From: CAVVJA01 sp963801715
GTDB lineage: Bacteria; Actinomycetota; Actinomycetes; Mycobacteriales; Jatrophihabitantaceae
Direction of reading: 5' to 3'
Length of the DNA stretch: 64,000 nucleotides
Assembly (NCBI GenBank): GCA_963801715.1
Contig: CAWDGB010000017.1
Span: forward strand, 1-64,000
The stretch's first letter is position 1. Every line of letters begins with the position of its first letter. This document shows positions 8,250 through 16,030 of this stretch, piece after piece. Made by a program: the position numbers and the translations under genes. Below the pieces are notes generated by a model. It was not told the DNA's origin. It saw only the letters and a program-made list of their open reading frames with translations, and searched no databases.

Positions 8250-9437
8250 CTACAGGCGGTGCGCGCCCGTACTGGCCGCTGCAGTGAACGCAACGGGGGC
8301 CAAGTATCCGGCCGCTGCGTAAGCGGCGTGGATTGCATCGAACACGCTGGTGGTCTGATCTGCGTCGACTATTGCGAGGACACTGCCGCCGAAGCCGCCT
8401 CCGGTCATGCGGGCTCCGAACGCTCCCGCGTCGAGCGACGCAGCGACAGCGAGATCGACCTGTGGCACTGTGATGTTGAAGTCGTCGCGCATCGAGATGT
8501 GCGAGGCGGTAAGCATTGGTCCGATCTGCCGCGGGTCATTCCTGGTTTCAAGCGTGGCAACGGTGTCTAGCACGCGTTGGTCCTCGGACACCACGTGACG
8601 CACCCGCCTTCGCATCAGATCGTCGCGCAATCCAGCTAACGCGACGTCCAGATTCTCGAAGGGAATGTCTCGGAGTGCCGGCACGCCGAGCTGTTGCGCC
8701 GCCAGCGCGCAGGTTCTCCGCCGCTCCCCGTACTCGCTGTCGACAAGTGCGTGTGGCGTTCGGCTGTCAATGACAAGCAGCGCGAGACCCGTGGTAGACA
8801 GATCGAACGGCACATGTCTGACCGCCATGGACCTGGTGTCCAGGTACACCAGCCTGTTGGTCTTCCCATAGAGCGACGCGATCTGATCCATGACGCCGGT
8901 GGGGGCACCGACGACCTCGTTTTCGGAGCTTCGCGCAATAGCCGCCAACTCGTGCCGGGACAAGGCGAGCTGAGCGAGATCATTCCAGGCTGTTGCCACT
9001 GCGCACTCGAGGGCCGCCGAAGACGACAGCCCGGCGCCGGTCGGCAGGTTGCCGTCGATGACGATGTCGAGGCCAGGGATGTCGTGGCCGCGTTGCCGAA
9101 AAGCCCAGGCGACGCCACCGACATAGGCGAACCAGCCGTCGACCGATTGTGGCGTAATGGCTGCCAGCGGAATCTCGGCGACACCGCGGCGCAGACGCGA
9201 ACGGACTCGAAGCCTGGGAGCCGGGGATAGCCGCGCTGCGGCGATGATGCCTTGCGGCAATGCGAGCGGGAGAACGAGGCCGTCGTTGTAGTCAGTGTGC
9301 TCACCAATGAGATTCACTCGCCCGGGCGCCCACCAGTAGCCATCGGGCTTGGCACCAAACGTCTCGTCGAAGAGCTGAGAAGCACGGTCCTTCGGCAGGG
9401 GCGCTGCGGTGAACTGGTCAGTGGGCCTGCTGGTCAT
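8250..9437 (-). CDS. galK: Galactokinase
   Basis: Phosphorylates galactose to galactose-1-phosphate in the cytoplasm. At 395 residues it has the usual length. GHMP-kinase motifs are all present: the galactokinase signature GRVNLIGEHTDYNDG near residue 40, the ATP loop LPTGAGLSSSAALE, and the C-terminal MTGGGFGGSVLAIV. Its start overlaps the galE stop by four bases, so it is last in a uridylyltransferase-galE-galK operon on the minus strand. The operon runs convergent to the GH31 gene. Confidence 0.96.
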   Translation of the reverse strand: MTSRPTDQFTAAPLPKDRASQLFDETFGAKPDGYWWAPGRVNLIGEHTDYNDGLVLPLALPQGIIAAARLSPAPRLRVRSRLRRGVAEIPLAAITPQSVDGWFAYVGGVAWAFRQRGHDIPGLDIVIDGNLPTGAGLSSSAALECAVATAWNDLAQLALSRHELAAIARSSENEVVGAPTGVMDQIASLYGKTNRLVYLDTRSMAVRHVPFDLSTTGLALLVIDSRTPHALVDSEYGERRRTCALAAQQLGVPALRDIPFENLDVALAGLRDDLMRRRVRHVVSEDQRVLDTVATLETRNDPRQIGPMLTASHISMRDDFNITVPQVDLAVAASLDAGAFGARMTGGGFGGSVLAIVDADQTTSVFDAIHAAYAAAGYLAPVAFTAAASTGAHRL

Positions 9438-10384
9438 GCGTGTTCCTTGGCGAAACTCCAGCTGTCAGACACCATGCGGTCGAGATCAAGTTCGGCCTTC
9501 CATCCGAGTTCGGCGTGTATGAGCGCCGACGACGCGACCAGCGCCGGGGGATCGCCGCTGCGCCGGCCGCGGTCGATTGACGGCACGGGATGGCCGGTGA
9601 CCCGACGGCAACTTTCGACCACCTCACGGACGGTGTATCCGGTGCCGGAACCCAGGTTGTATATGTTGTGGGTACCTTGCTGTACGGCGTCCAATGCCAA
9701 CAAGTGCGCTCGGCCGAGGTCGACGACGTGCAGATAATCGCGAATGCAGGTCCCGTCGCGGGTCTGGTAATCACTTCCGAAGATTGGCACCGAGTCTCGG
9801 ATACCGAGAGGAACCTGGAGAATGTTGGGAATGAGGTGAGTCTCCGGACTGTGCCGCTCACCTAGGACGCCCTGAGCGCCACCTACGTTGAAGTAGCGAA
9901 GGCTGGCTGCAGCCAGTCCATGCGCGCGGGCGGCACCAGCAATTGCCATGTCGACAGCCAGCTTGCTCTGACCGTATGGGTTCATCGGCGCCGCGGGATC
10001 TTCTTCCCGTATCGGTACCCTGTGCGGAACGCCGTACGTTGCGGCGGTCGAGCTGAAGATAAGGCGCTCGACACCAGCAACTCGCATCGCCGCGAGCAAG
10101 GCGAGCGTCCCGACGACATTGTTGTCCCAGTAGATCTCCGGACGCTCCACCGATTCGGCGACCAGCGACTTTGCAGCGAAGTGCAGCACGCCGTCAAAGG
10201 ACTCGTCGAGAATCTGGCCGACGTGACTCAAATCCTCGTGCATGAATTGCGCTCCGTCGACCAGTGCGTCGCGATGTCCGGTCGACAGGTTGTCGAGGAC
10301 GACGACGTCATGGCCAGCGGTGATCAGCTGTGCGGTGACAACCGAGCCGATGTAGCCGGCACCTCCAGTAACGAGGAGCTTCAT
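9434..10384 (-). CDS. galE: UDP-glucose 4-epimerase
   Basis: Interconverts UDP-galactose and UDP-glucose with bound NAD. An extended short-chain dehydrogenase fold of about 316 residues with the Rossmann motif VTGGAGYIGS, the catalytic Tyr/Lys in NPYGQSKLAVDM, and the epimerase end PSIDRGRRSGDP with LGWKAE. I chose the ATG at 10384 (MKLLVTGG); an in-frame TTG four codons earlier is possible. It is translationally coupled to galK downstream and lies 46 bases after the uridylyltransferase gene. Confidence 0.95.
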   Translation of the reverse strand: MKLLVTGGAGYIGSVVTAQLITAGHDVVVLDNLSTGHRDALVDGAQFMHEDLSHVGQILDESFDGVLHFAAKSLVAESVERPEIYWDNNVVGTLALLAAMRVAGVERLIFSSTAATYGVPHRVPIREEDPAAPMNPYGQSKLAVDMAIAGAARAHGLAAASLRYFNVGGAQGVLGERHSPETHLIPNILQVPLGIRDSVPIFGSDYQTRDGTCIRDYLHVVDLGRAHLLALDAVQQGTHNIYNLGSGTGYTVREVVESCRRVTGHPVPSIDRGRRSGDPPALVASSALIHAELGWKAELDLDRMVSDSWSFAKEHA

Positions 10385-10430
10385 GGCGGTGCCCAAGTGC
10401 AGGCTGGACCGTCCCGCCGATCAAGCCACC

Positions 10431-11798
10431 TCATCCGCGTAGCAATTCTCCGTCGGGCACGCGCCAAGGACCCTCGATCCGAACCGCGCCCTCGATCGTG
10501 ACGTCGGCACCGAATGTGACGTCGCCGTCGACGTCGAGTTTCGAGCAATGCCGCAGCGACGGAGGTCCGGAAGGAAATCGCGGCTCGAAATCTGGGAGAA
10601 GCTTGAAGTGCTTGGGATCGAGGGTGACTGTCGGCGCTGCACCGTCGAAGGTGGGAGTCACCGCTCCGTCCGGACGAAGCTCGTACGCGTCGGAACGAAC
10701 GACCAACAGATCGTCCGTCGTCTTCACGGGCGCAAATCGGATACGCGGCACCAAGATCGCTTGCGCACCGTCGATTGCGCCGATCGCTGCGCCCATCGCC
10801 GTCTCCAGCTGAATGGCTGGAGTACTCGTTGCGTCGGTCGGATCCACAGTCTTGCGGTTCACGATCAAGGGGAGTGTGGGCGCAGCCGGATCCGATTCCT
10901 GCAATCTGCTCAACGCTTGCAGGTCGATCCACAGATTGTTGGTGTTATAGAACCGCCAACGTTCGATATCCCCGAACGATGAGTCGCCCTCGGGCACTTG
11001 TGCCGTCTCCCGCAATACGATCCGCCCATCCTGGCGGGCGAGGTGACCGCCCTTGCGATCGGCTGGCGTGCCGAGGACAGCCTCCATCGCGAACGGAACG
11101 TGCTCGGAGGCAATCCAGGCTGCGATTCGCGGGTCTACCAGCGCTCCCAGGTTGTCGACGTTGGAAACGAAGCACCACCGCAGGCCGGCATCCAGAAGCG
11201 CCGGCAGCATTCCGGATGCGGAAAGCGCCGTGTAGAGGTCGCCGTGCCCCGCGGGACACCATTCCAGACTCGGGTCGGGAGGCCACGACACCGGCTGGAA
11301 GTCGTCGGCTGCAAGCTTCGGTTCGCGGCCCTGGAGGAAGTCCAATGGGAGGGAGGGGTCCTTGAGGGTCGGGTAGCGCCCTAGCAGCTCGAGTGTGGGG
11401 GAGCGGGTCATTGCCGAGTTCATGAGCAGCAAGGGAAGACGCGCTTGGTGATGCTCTCGCAGAGCCAAAACCTGAGTAGCCAGAATGTCCAGGAAGCTGC
11501 GGCCGTTCTTGACCGGCAACAGAGACTTCGGCCCGGACAGGCCCATACTCGTGCCGAGCCCGCCATTCAGCTTCACGACGACGAGACGGTCTAGCACGAA
11601 TCGTGCTTGGGCGGCGGTGGGTTCGGAAAGGTCGTCGAGAGCATCGAGGTTGCCGAGCGGCTCGAGGGAATCTCCCGACAGCCTGCCTGCCTGAGGGTGC
11701 GTAAGCTGCTCGAGGCGCCGAGCTAAGGCGGCCAGTTCGGCCGGACGGGCGCCCCCGGCCTCTGCCTTGGCCAACGTTGCCGTGATGTATTCGGTCAT
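10431..11798 (-). CDS. UTP--sugar-1-phosphate uridylyltransferase, eukaryotic UGPase type
   Basis: A 455-residue nucleotidyltransferase of the UGP2/UDPGP family, not the short bacterial GalU type. The nucleotide-binding loop is VVKLNGGLGTSMGLSGPKSL, followed by FLDILATQVLALREHH and the substrate region WCPAGHGDLYTAL. A C-terminal left-handed beta-helix starts near residue 400. It is the first gene of the operon with galE and galK, and no galT is present. In bifidobacteria enzymes of this family feed galactose into the Leloir route, and some accept galactose-1-phosphate as well as glucose-1-phosphate. Here it may replace GalT; substrate range is inference. Confidence 0.9.
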   Translation of the reverse strand: MTEYITATLAKAEAGGARPAELAALARRLEQLTHPQAGRLSGDSLEPLGNLDALDDLSEPTAAQARFVLDRLVVVKLNGGLGTSMGLSGPKSLLPVKNGRSFLDILATQVLALREHHQARLPLLLMNSAMTRSPTLELLGRYPTLKDPSLPLDFLQGREPKLAADDFQPVSWPPDPSLEWCPAGHGDLYTALSASGMLPALLDAGLRWCFVSNVDNLGALVDPRIAAWIASEHVPFAMEAVLGTPADRKGGHLARQDGRIVLRETAQVPEGDSSFGDIERWRFYNTNNLWIDLQALSRLQESDPAAPTLPLIVNRKTVDPTDATSTPAIQLETAMGAAIGAIDGAQAILVPRIRFAPVKTTDDLLVVRSDAYELRPDGAVTPTFDGAAPTVTLDPKHFKLLPDFEPRFPSGPPSLRHCSKLDVDGDVTFGADVTIEGAVRIEGPWRVPDGELLRG

Positions 11799-11880
11799 GT
11801 GGTCGCCTAGCCCTGCCCTTCGGATGCACAGTTATGCCGCGTTGGCCCGCTCGACAAACATTGAAGCGTAGCGACGGTCG

Positions 11881-11925
11881 TGATCTTGGACTTATAGCCC
11901 TGGGGCGACGATAAGTCCAAGATCA
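11881..11925. repeat. Dispersed palindrome, copy A
   Basis: Perfect 15-base inverted arms, TGATCTTGGACTTAT and ATAAGTCCAAGATCA, around a 15-base loop AGCCCTGGGGCGACG. It lies between the end of the small membrane gene at 11936 and the start of the uridylyltransferase gene. The loop and right arm are repeated almost identically at 48993-49037. A terminator role is possible, but no T-run follows and the loop conservation suggests a mobile or REP-like sequence. Confidence 0.9.
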
Positions 11926-11935
11926 TCGGCGACTC

Positions 11936-12154
11936 CTACGGCCCAGAACGTTTAGGCTGTATCGCGCGTCGCAGGCTCAGTGTCAGCAGGATTGCGACGG
12001 CGACGGGCAGCACCCACCAGCTGGGGATCGATGTCGCCGTCGACAGCACGTAGGTGAGCGCGAGCGCTACGACAACGCCGACTGCGACTCGCCAGTCATC
12101 ACCAACGACGAAGTCGTACCAGAACGCGCCGAACCGGCGTAGCCACGCGATCAC
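11936..12154 (-). CDS. Small two-helix membrane protein (72 aa)
   Basis: A 72-residue protein starting at a GTG that overlaps the stop of the upstream membrane protein (GTGA), hence translationally coupled. After a short amphipathic start (FGAFWYDFVVGDDW) there are two hydrophobic helices (VAVGVVVALALTYVLSTA and WWVLPVAVAILLTLSL) and a basic tail. It may be a subunit of its coupled partner. Unrecognised as a family. Confidence 0.75.
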   Translation of the reverse strand: MIAWLRRFGAFWYDFVVGDDWRVAVGVVVALALTYVLSTATSIPSWWVLPVAVAILLTLSLRRAIQPKRSGP

Positions 12155-12930
12155 GATCCGGCCCCAGCTACCGACGCCTGCGGCGCCACGGTGCGCTTGG
12201 GCCGGCTGGTCCGACGGAGCAGGACGATCAGCCCGATGGCGAGTACGGCGACACCGGCGACGACCACTGGAAGCGACGTGTCGCCGTGGGGCCACTCGGC
12301 GCCGGCACCCTCTGCGCCCCAGAACGTCCCAAAGCCGGTCAGGAGGATGCCAACGGTGAACTTCATCCCGTTCTCTGGCACCCGAGCCAACGGTGCGCGC
12401 ACTGCCAGGCCGGCTCCAGCGACGATGACGACGGCGGATGCTGCGGCGAGGACCGCGAGCGGCAGGTTGTGTTGGTTGGTCCCGAAGGTCAGCGCGATGA
12501 ACACGACCTCTAGCCCTTCCAAGAGGACCCCTTTGAAGGACAGGGTGAACGCGTACCAGTCGTTGACGAGGCCACGGTGCCGGGCTGGTGCAGCCAGCGC
12601 GGCGGCCTGTTCGGTGCGGAAGATCGCGGCTTCGTCATGGAGCGACTTGTAGCCGCTTGCGCGCAGGATCGCCTTGCGAAGCCACTGCAGTCCGAACACG
12701 AGCAGCAAACCGCCGACGAGCAGCCGAAGCGCCTGCAGAGGGATCGCGGTCAGCGCCGGTCCGAGCACGGCGACCGTGACTGCGAGCACCGCGAGCGCCG
12801 CGAAGACTCCTTGCCCTGCCGAGCGCCAGTCCTTGCGACCCGTACCGGCCGCCAATACGATCGTTACCGCCTCGACCGCTTCGACCGCGCACGCCAGAAA
12901 CACGGCGATGAACAGTCCCCAGCCTTGCAT
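12151..12930 (-). CDS. COG4280-like multi-pass membrane protein
   Basis: A 259-residue integral membrane protein with about seven helices. The first helix carries an acidic pair in CAVEAVEAVTIVLAAG, and a second acidic motif occurs in KGVLLEGLEVVFIALTFG. The duplicated-acidic-helix layout recalls cation exchangers of the GDT1/UPF0016 kind and predicted membrane proteins grouped as COG4280. The start at 12930 has AGGAGAGG upstream; the frame extends further but lacks a ribosome site there. It is coupled to the two-helix protein behind it. Substrate unknown; a metal-ion transporter is a guess. Confidence 0.75.
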   Translation of the reverse strand: MQGWGLFIAVFLACAVEAVEAVTIVLAAGTGRKDWRSAGQGVFAALAVLAVTVAVLGPALTAIPLQALRLLVGGLLLVFGLQWLRKAILRASGYKSLHDEAAIFRTEQAAALAAPARHRGLVNDWYAFTLSFKGVLLEGLEVVFIALTFGTNQHNLPLAVLAAASAVVIVAGAGLAVRAPLARVPENGMKFTVGILLTGFGTFWGAEGAGAEWPHGDTSLPVVVAGVAVLAIGLIVLLRRTSRPKRTVAPQASVAGAGS

Positions 12931-13019
12931 GCACCTCTCCTGTAGTCGCGATCCGCTCGACAGTAGCTCGCTGATTGCCGGCAGCGGCGGCGGCGAGGGG
13001 TGCCGGGGTGCTAATCGCC

Positions 13020-13661
13020 TCAAAGGCCCCGCTGGACCACGCTGATTACGGTTGCGACGGCACGTTCGATCTCATCGTCCGGAATGTCGCGTAGGGGCCC
13101 GTCGACGAGCAGTGTCGACAGTCCGTGGACTGCCGACCAGGCGGCGTATTCGGCGCCCGGGCGACGCTCGGGCGGCAGTGCTCCTACGACGACCAGCTCG
13201 TCGAGGCGCGCGACAAGCACGTTATAGGGGTTGAGCGGGTCCGGATCGTCACGGCGGGTAGTGATCGATGACGTGTCGTGGGGAACAGCGCCGACGAACG
13301 CGGTGCGGAACCAGCCGGGCTCATTGATGGCGAACTCGATGTACGCCCGCCCGATCGCCCCGAGCTTGGCCCAGGCGCGCGTGACCTTGCTGCCCGTCGT
13401 GACGCCGCCGATGCGCTCGGTCATGAGCAGCCCGAGCTGCCGCATACATCGCGCACTGACGGCGGCCAGCAGATCCTCGTGATCGGCGAAGTGACGATAA
13501 GCAGCGTTGTGCGACACGTTTGCTTCGCGAGATACGGCACGTAACACCACCGCGGTGGGGCCGCCGGTGCGAGCGAGCTCAGTGCCGGCGTCGATCAGGG
13601 TTTCTCGCAGGTTGCCGTGGTGGTATGGGCGACTCGCCCTTGAGCTCTCCTGGATTTCCAT
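13020..13661 (-). CDS. TetR-family transcriptional regulator
   Basis: A 213-residue TetR-type repressor. The helix-turn-helix is residues about 28-75 (LRAVSREANVSHNAAYRHFA), preceded by PYHHGNLRETLIDAG, and the C-terminal ligand domain follows with a WFRTAF helix. I start it at the ATG at 13661 (MEIQESS), since upstream codons would overlap an operator-like repeat. It is divergent from an MFS exporter and most likely represses it until a toxic ligand binds. Confidence 0.92.
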   Translation of the reverse strand: MEIQESSRASRPYHHGNLRETLIDAGTELARTGGPTAVVLRAVSREANVSHNAAYRHFADHEDLLAAVSARCMRQLGLLMTERIGGVTTGSKVTRAWAKLGAIGRAYIEFAINEPGWFRTAFVGAVPHDTSSITTRRDDPDPLNPYNVLVARLDELVVVGALPPERRPGAEYAAWSAVHGLSTLLVDGPLRDIPDDEIERAVATVISVVQRGL

Positions 13662-13715
13662 GTTGACAGTGTCCACAAGCGATGGCATGCTCGTCAATGT
13701 TGACGTCGTCAACAT
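13660..13715. promoter_or_regulatory. Twin TetR operators in the tetR/MFS divergon
   Basis: A perfect palindrome ATGTTGACGTCGTCAACAT (13697-13715) has 8-base arms and a 3-base centre. A looser copy, ATGTTGAC-AGT-GTCCACA (13660-13677), overlaps the tetR start codon. Both include TTGAC, so binding would block promoters in both directions. Repeats are read directly; the link to this TetR is inferred from position. Confidence 0.72.
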
Positions 13716-13740
13716 GGCTGGAAGCTAGCAGGGAGACACC

Positions 13741-15291
13741 ATGACTCAGCTAAGCGTTCGACGCAGGTATCTCATCCTCGCCACCGTCTGCGTCGCGGCA
13801 TTCGCGATCAACCTCGACACCACGATCGTCAACGTGGCCCTGCCCGACCTGGGTCGGGAGCTGCACGCGACCACCCAGGACCTCCAGTGGATCGTCGACG
13901 GCTATAACCTCGCGTTCGCCGCATTGGTGCTGACCGCGGGCTCGCTCGGTGATCGGTTCGGCCGCCGGCCCGCGCTGCTGATCGGGCTGGGCGGCTTCGC
14001 TGCGGCCAGCGCGATCGGAGCCCTCGTCGGGTCAGCGAACGCGCTGATCGCTGTTCGCTTCACGATGGGTGCATTCGCGGCCCTCATCTTCCCGACGACG
14101 CTGTCGATCATCACCAACACCTTCCCCGAGCGGCGGGAGCGGGCGAAGGCGGTAGGAATCTGGGGGGCCGTCACTGGCTTGGGGGTCGCGGTGGGACCCG
14201 TAACCGGTGGCTTCCTGCTCGCCCACTACAGCTGGCCGGCAGTCTTCATCGCCCTCGTACCGGTCGCCGTCGTCGCGATGGTTGCCGCGTTCGTTCTCGT
14301 TCCGGAATCCCGCGATCCGGATCAGGCCCGGCTCGACCCGCCGGGACTCATCGTCTCGTCAGCCGCGATCGGATTGCTCGTCTACACGATCATCGAGGCC
14401 CCCCGCAGAGGGTGGAGTGATCCGCTCACGATCTGGAGCTTCGTCGCCGTCGCGATCCTCGTCGCAAGCTTCGTCGCTATCGAACGCCGCCGCCGGCAGC
14501 CAATGATCGATGTGTCGTTGTTCCGCACGCCGGCCTTCTCGGCGGCGAGCGGCGCGGTGACGGTGGCGTTCTTTGCGCTGTTCGGATTCATCTTCCTGGT
14601 GACGCAATACATGCAATTCATCCGAGGTTGGGGGACGCTCGCTACCGGAGTGCGGATCCTGCCAGTGGCGATGACGATCGCCCTCGGGTCGGTGGTTGGC
14701 GTTGCGCTCGCGACCCGTATCGGCACCCGCGTCGTCGTCGTTACCGGCCTGCTGTTCCTTGGCGTCGCGTTCGGCTGGATCGCGCTCTCGCCGACGTTCA
14801 TGACCTACGACCGAATCGTCGGGCAGATGGTCTTCATCGGCCTCGGCCTGGGCCTGACGACCGCGCCGGCTACCGAATCGATTCTCAGCGTGCTGCCACC
14901 GGCAAAGGCGGGCGTCGGGTCAGCTGTCAATGACGCGACGCGCGAAGCCGGCGGCACACTGGGTGTCGCCGTGCTGGGCAGCATCTTCACTTCCCTGTAC
15001 GCCAGCCACATCGCGGCTAGCTCGTTCGCCACGCTGCCGACTTCGGTCGGCAAGGCCTCGCAGGAGTCGGTCGCAGCCGCCCTCGGCACGATCAGCCAGA
15101 CCAGCGGCTCATCGCGTGAGGTACTGCTCAGCGCGCTGCATACGTCGTTCATGTCCGGGTTCCATGTGGCTTGCCTGGTCGCCGCTGCCATCTGCCTCGT
15201 CGGCGCGACCGGTGCGCTGGCCTTGCCCGGTCGCGCCCGGCGCTCCGCGACGGTCAGCGAGCTACCGCAGCTGGAGTCGGCCAACGCCTGA
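13741..15291 (+). CDS. MFS drug exporter, DHA2 family (14 helices)
   Basis: A 516-residue proton-coupled multidrug exporter of the EmrB/QacA type. Helix 1 bears the family signature LDTTIVNVALPDLGREL, loop 2-3 has GDRFGRRPALLIG, and helix 5 has motif C, GAVTGLGVAVGPVTGG. About fourteen hydrophobic segments follow the DHA2 plan. AGGGAGA precedes the ATG. It is divergent from the TetR gene and separated by twin operators, a standard inducible-efflux module. Confidence 0.94.
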   Translation: MTQLSVRRRYLILATVCVAAFAINLDTTIVNVALPDLGRELHATTQDLQWIVDGYNLAFAALVLTAGSLGDRFGRRPALLIGLGGFAAASAIGALVGSANALIAVRFTMGAFAALIFPTTLSIITNTFPERRERAKAVGIWGAVTGLGVAVGPVTGGFLLAHYSWPAVFIALVPVAVVAMVAAFVLVPESRDPDQARLDPPGLIVSSAAIGLLVYTIIEAPRRGWSDPLTIWSFVAVAILVASFVAIERRRRQPMIDVSLFRTPAFSAASGAVTVAFFALFGFIFLVTQYMQFIRGWGTLATGVRILPVAMTIALGSVVGVALATRIGTRVVVVTGLLFLGVAFGWIALSPTFMTYDRIVGQMVFIGLGLGLTTAPATESILSVLPPAKAGVGSAVNDATREAGGTLGVAVLGSIFTSLYASHIAASSFATLPTSVGKASQESVAAALGTISQTSGSSREVLLSALHTSFMSGFHVACLVAAAICLVGATGALALPGRARRSATVSELPQLESANA

Positions 15292-15301
15292 CGCCGATCA
15301 C

Positions 15302-15344
15302 GATCAGCCAGCGAGCGGCGGACCACCCGCTGTCTGGCTGGATC
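15302..15344. terminator. Bidirectional hairpin between convergent MFS and GNAT genes
   Basis: Nested stems: AGCCAG (15306-15311) with CTGGCT (15334-15339), and AGCGG (15314-15318) with CCGCT (15328-15332), extended outward by GATC on both sides with one bulge. It fills the 70-base gap between two convergent genes. There is no strong T-run, as is common in high-GC actinobacteria. Confidence 0.55.
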
Positions 15345-15361
15345 GTTCGGTTGGCCGGATC

Positions 15362-15988
15362 TCAGACCTGGGCCATGGTCGCCAGGCGAGTCGTGTCCTC
15401 CGGGCTCGTTCCTGACGACCGGTCCGCCAGGAGGTCGCGGATGTAAGCGATGGAGCGGAAGGTTGCCTGGCCTTCCAGGCCGAGGAAGGCTCCAAGGTCA
15501 CGATCGAATTCGGGTGCTCTGCGGTAGCCCAACCGGTCGTAGAGCGCCACCGCCGTCGTCATGAAGCTCGCGGTGTGCAGCGCGAATACCGGTGCGCCAT
15601 GGTCCCGGGCGAGGCATTCCGCCGCGGCGAGCAGAGCCTGTGCGACACCATGCCCACGGGCCGCCGGATGTACCGCGAGGGCACGACCGCCGGCCCAGCC
15701 GCGGGGCCAACCGACACCCTGCGCGGAGACGTCCGGATAGAAGGCTCCGGAACCAAGGACACTGCCGTCGAGTTCGGCGACGATCAGCCGGCCGTAACGG
15801 GAATGCCGTTCGAAATCAAGCAGATCGGCGATGTAGCGCGAGAACAGCTCGGAGCCGGTGACCGGCTCATACTGCTGGTATGCGGCGCGGACCACCTCCC
15901 GGATCGCATCGTGATCGGTCGAGTGGGCCGGTCTGACAATCAGCCGGCCAGCCGGGCGGTAGGTCCGAGAAAGACAAGGGAGTGACAT
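15362..15988 (-). CDS. GNAT-family N-acetyltransferase
   Basis: A 208-residue acetyl-CoA-dependent acetyltransferase. The fold runs from IVRPAHSTDHDAIREVVRAA through the acetyl-CoA pyrophosphate loop VHPAARGHGVAQALLAAAE (motif A, RGHGVA) to ALYDRLGYRRAPEFDRD (motif B), followed by a short C-terminal extension. The substrate is not evident. It stands alone, convergent to the MFS exporter. Confidence 0.88.
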   Translation of the reverse strand: MSLPCLSRTYRPAGRLIVRPAHSTDHDAIREVVRAAYQQYEPVTGSELFSRYIADLLDFERHSRYGRLIVAELDGSVLGSGAFYPDVSAQGVGWPRGWAGGRALAVHPAARGHGVAQALLAAAECLARDHGAPVFALHTASFMTTAVALYDRLGYRRAPEFDRDLGAFLGLEGQATFRSIAYIRDLLADRSSGTSPEDTTRLATMAQV

Positions 15989-16030
15989 GCCAGAAGCACG
16001 ATGGACGGACCAGGAATATTCATACTTGGG

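Noticed and set aside
11881..11925. Treating the palindromes only as Rho-independent terminators
   Set aside because: No T-runs follow, loops of copies A and D are conserved, and copy D lies within an open frame; termination may be a by-product but does not explain the conservation.
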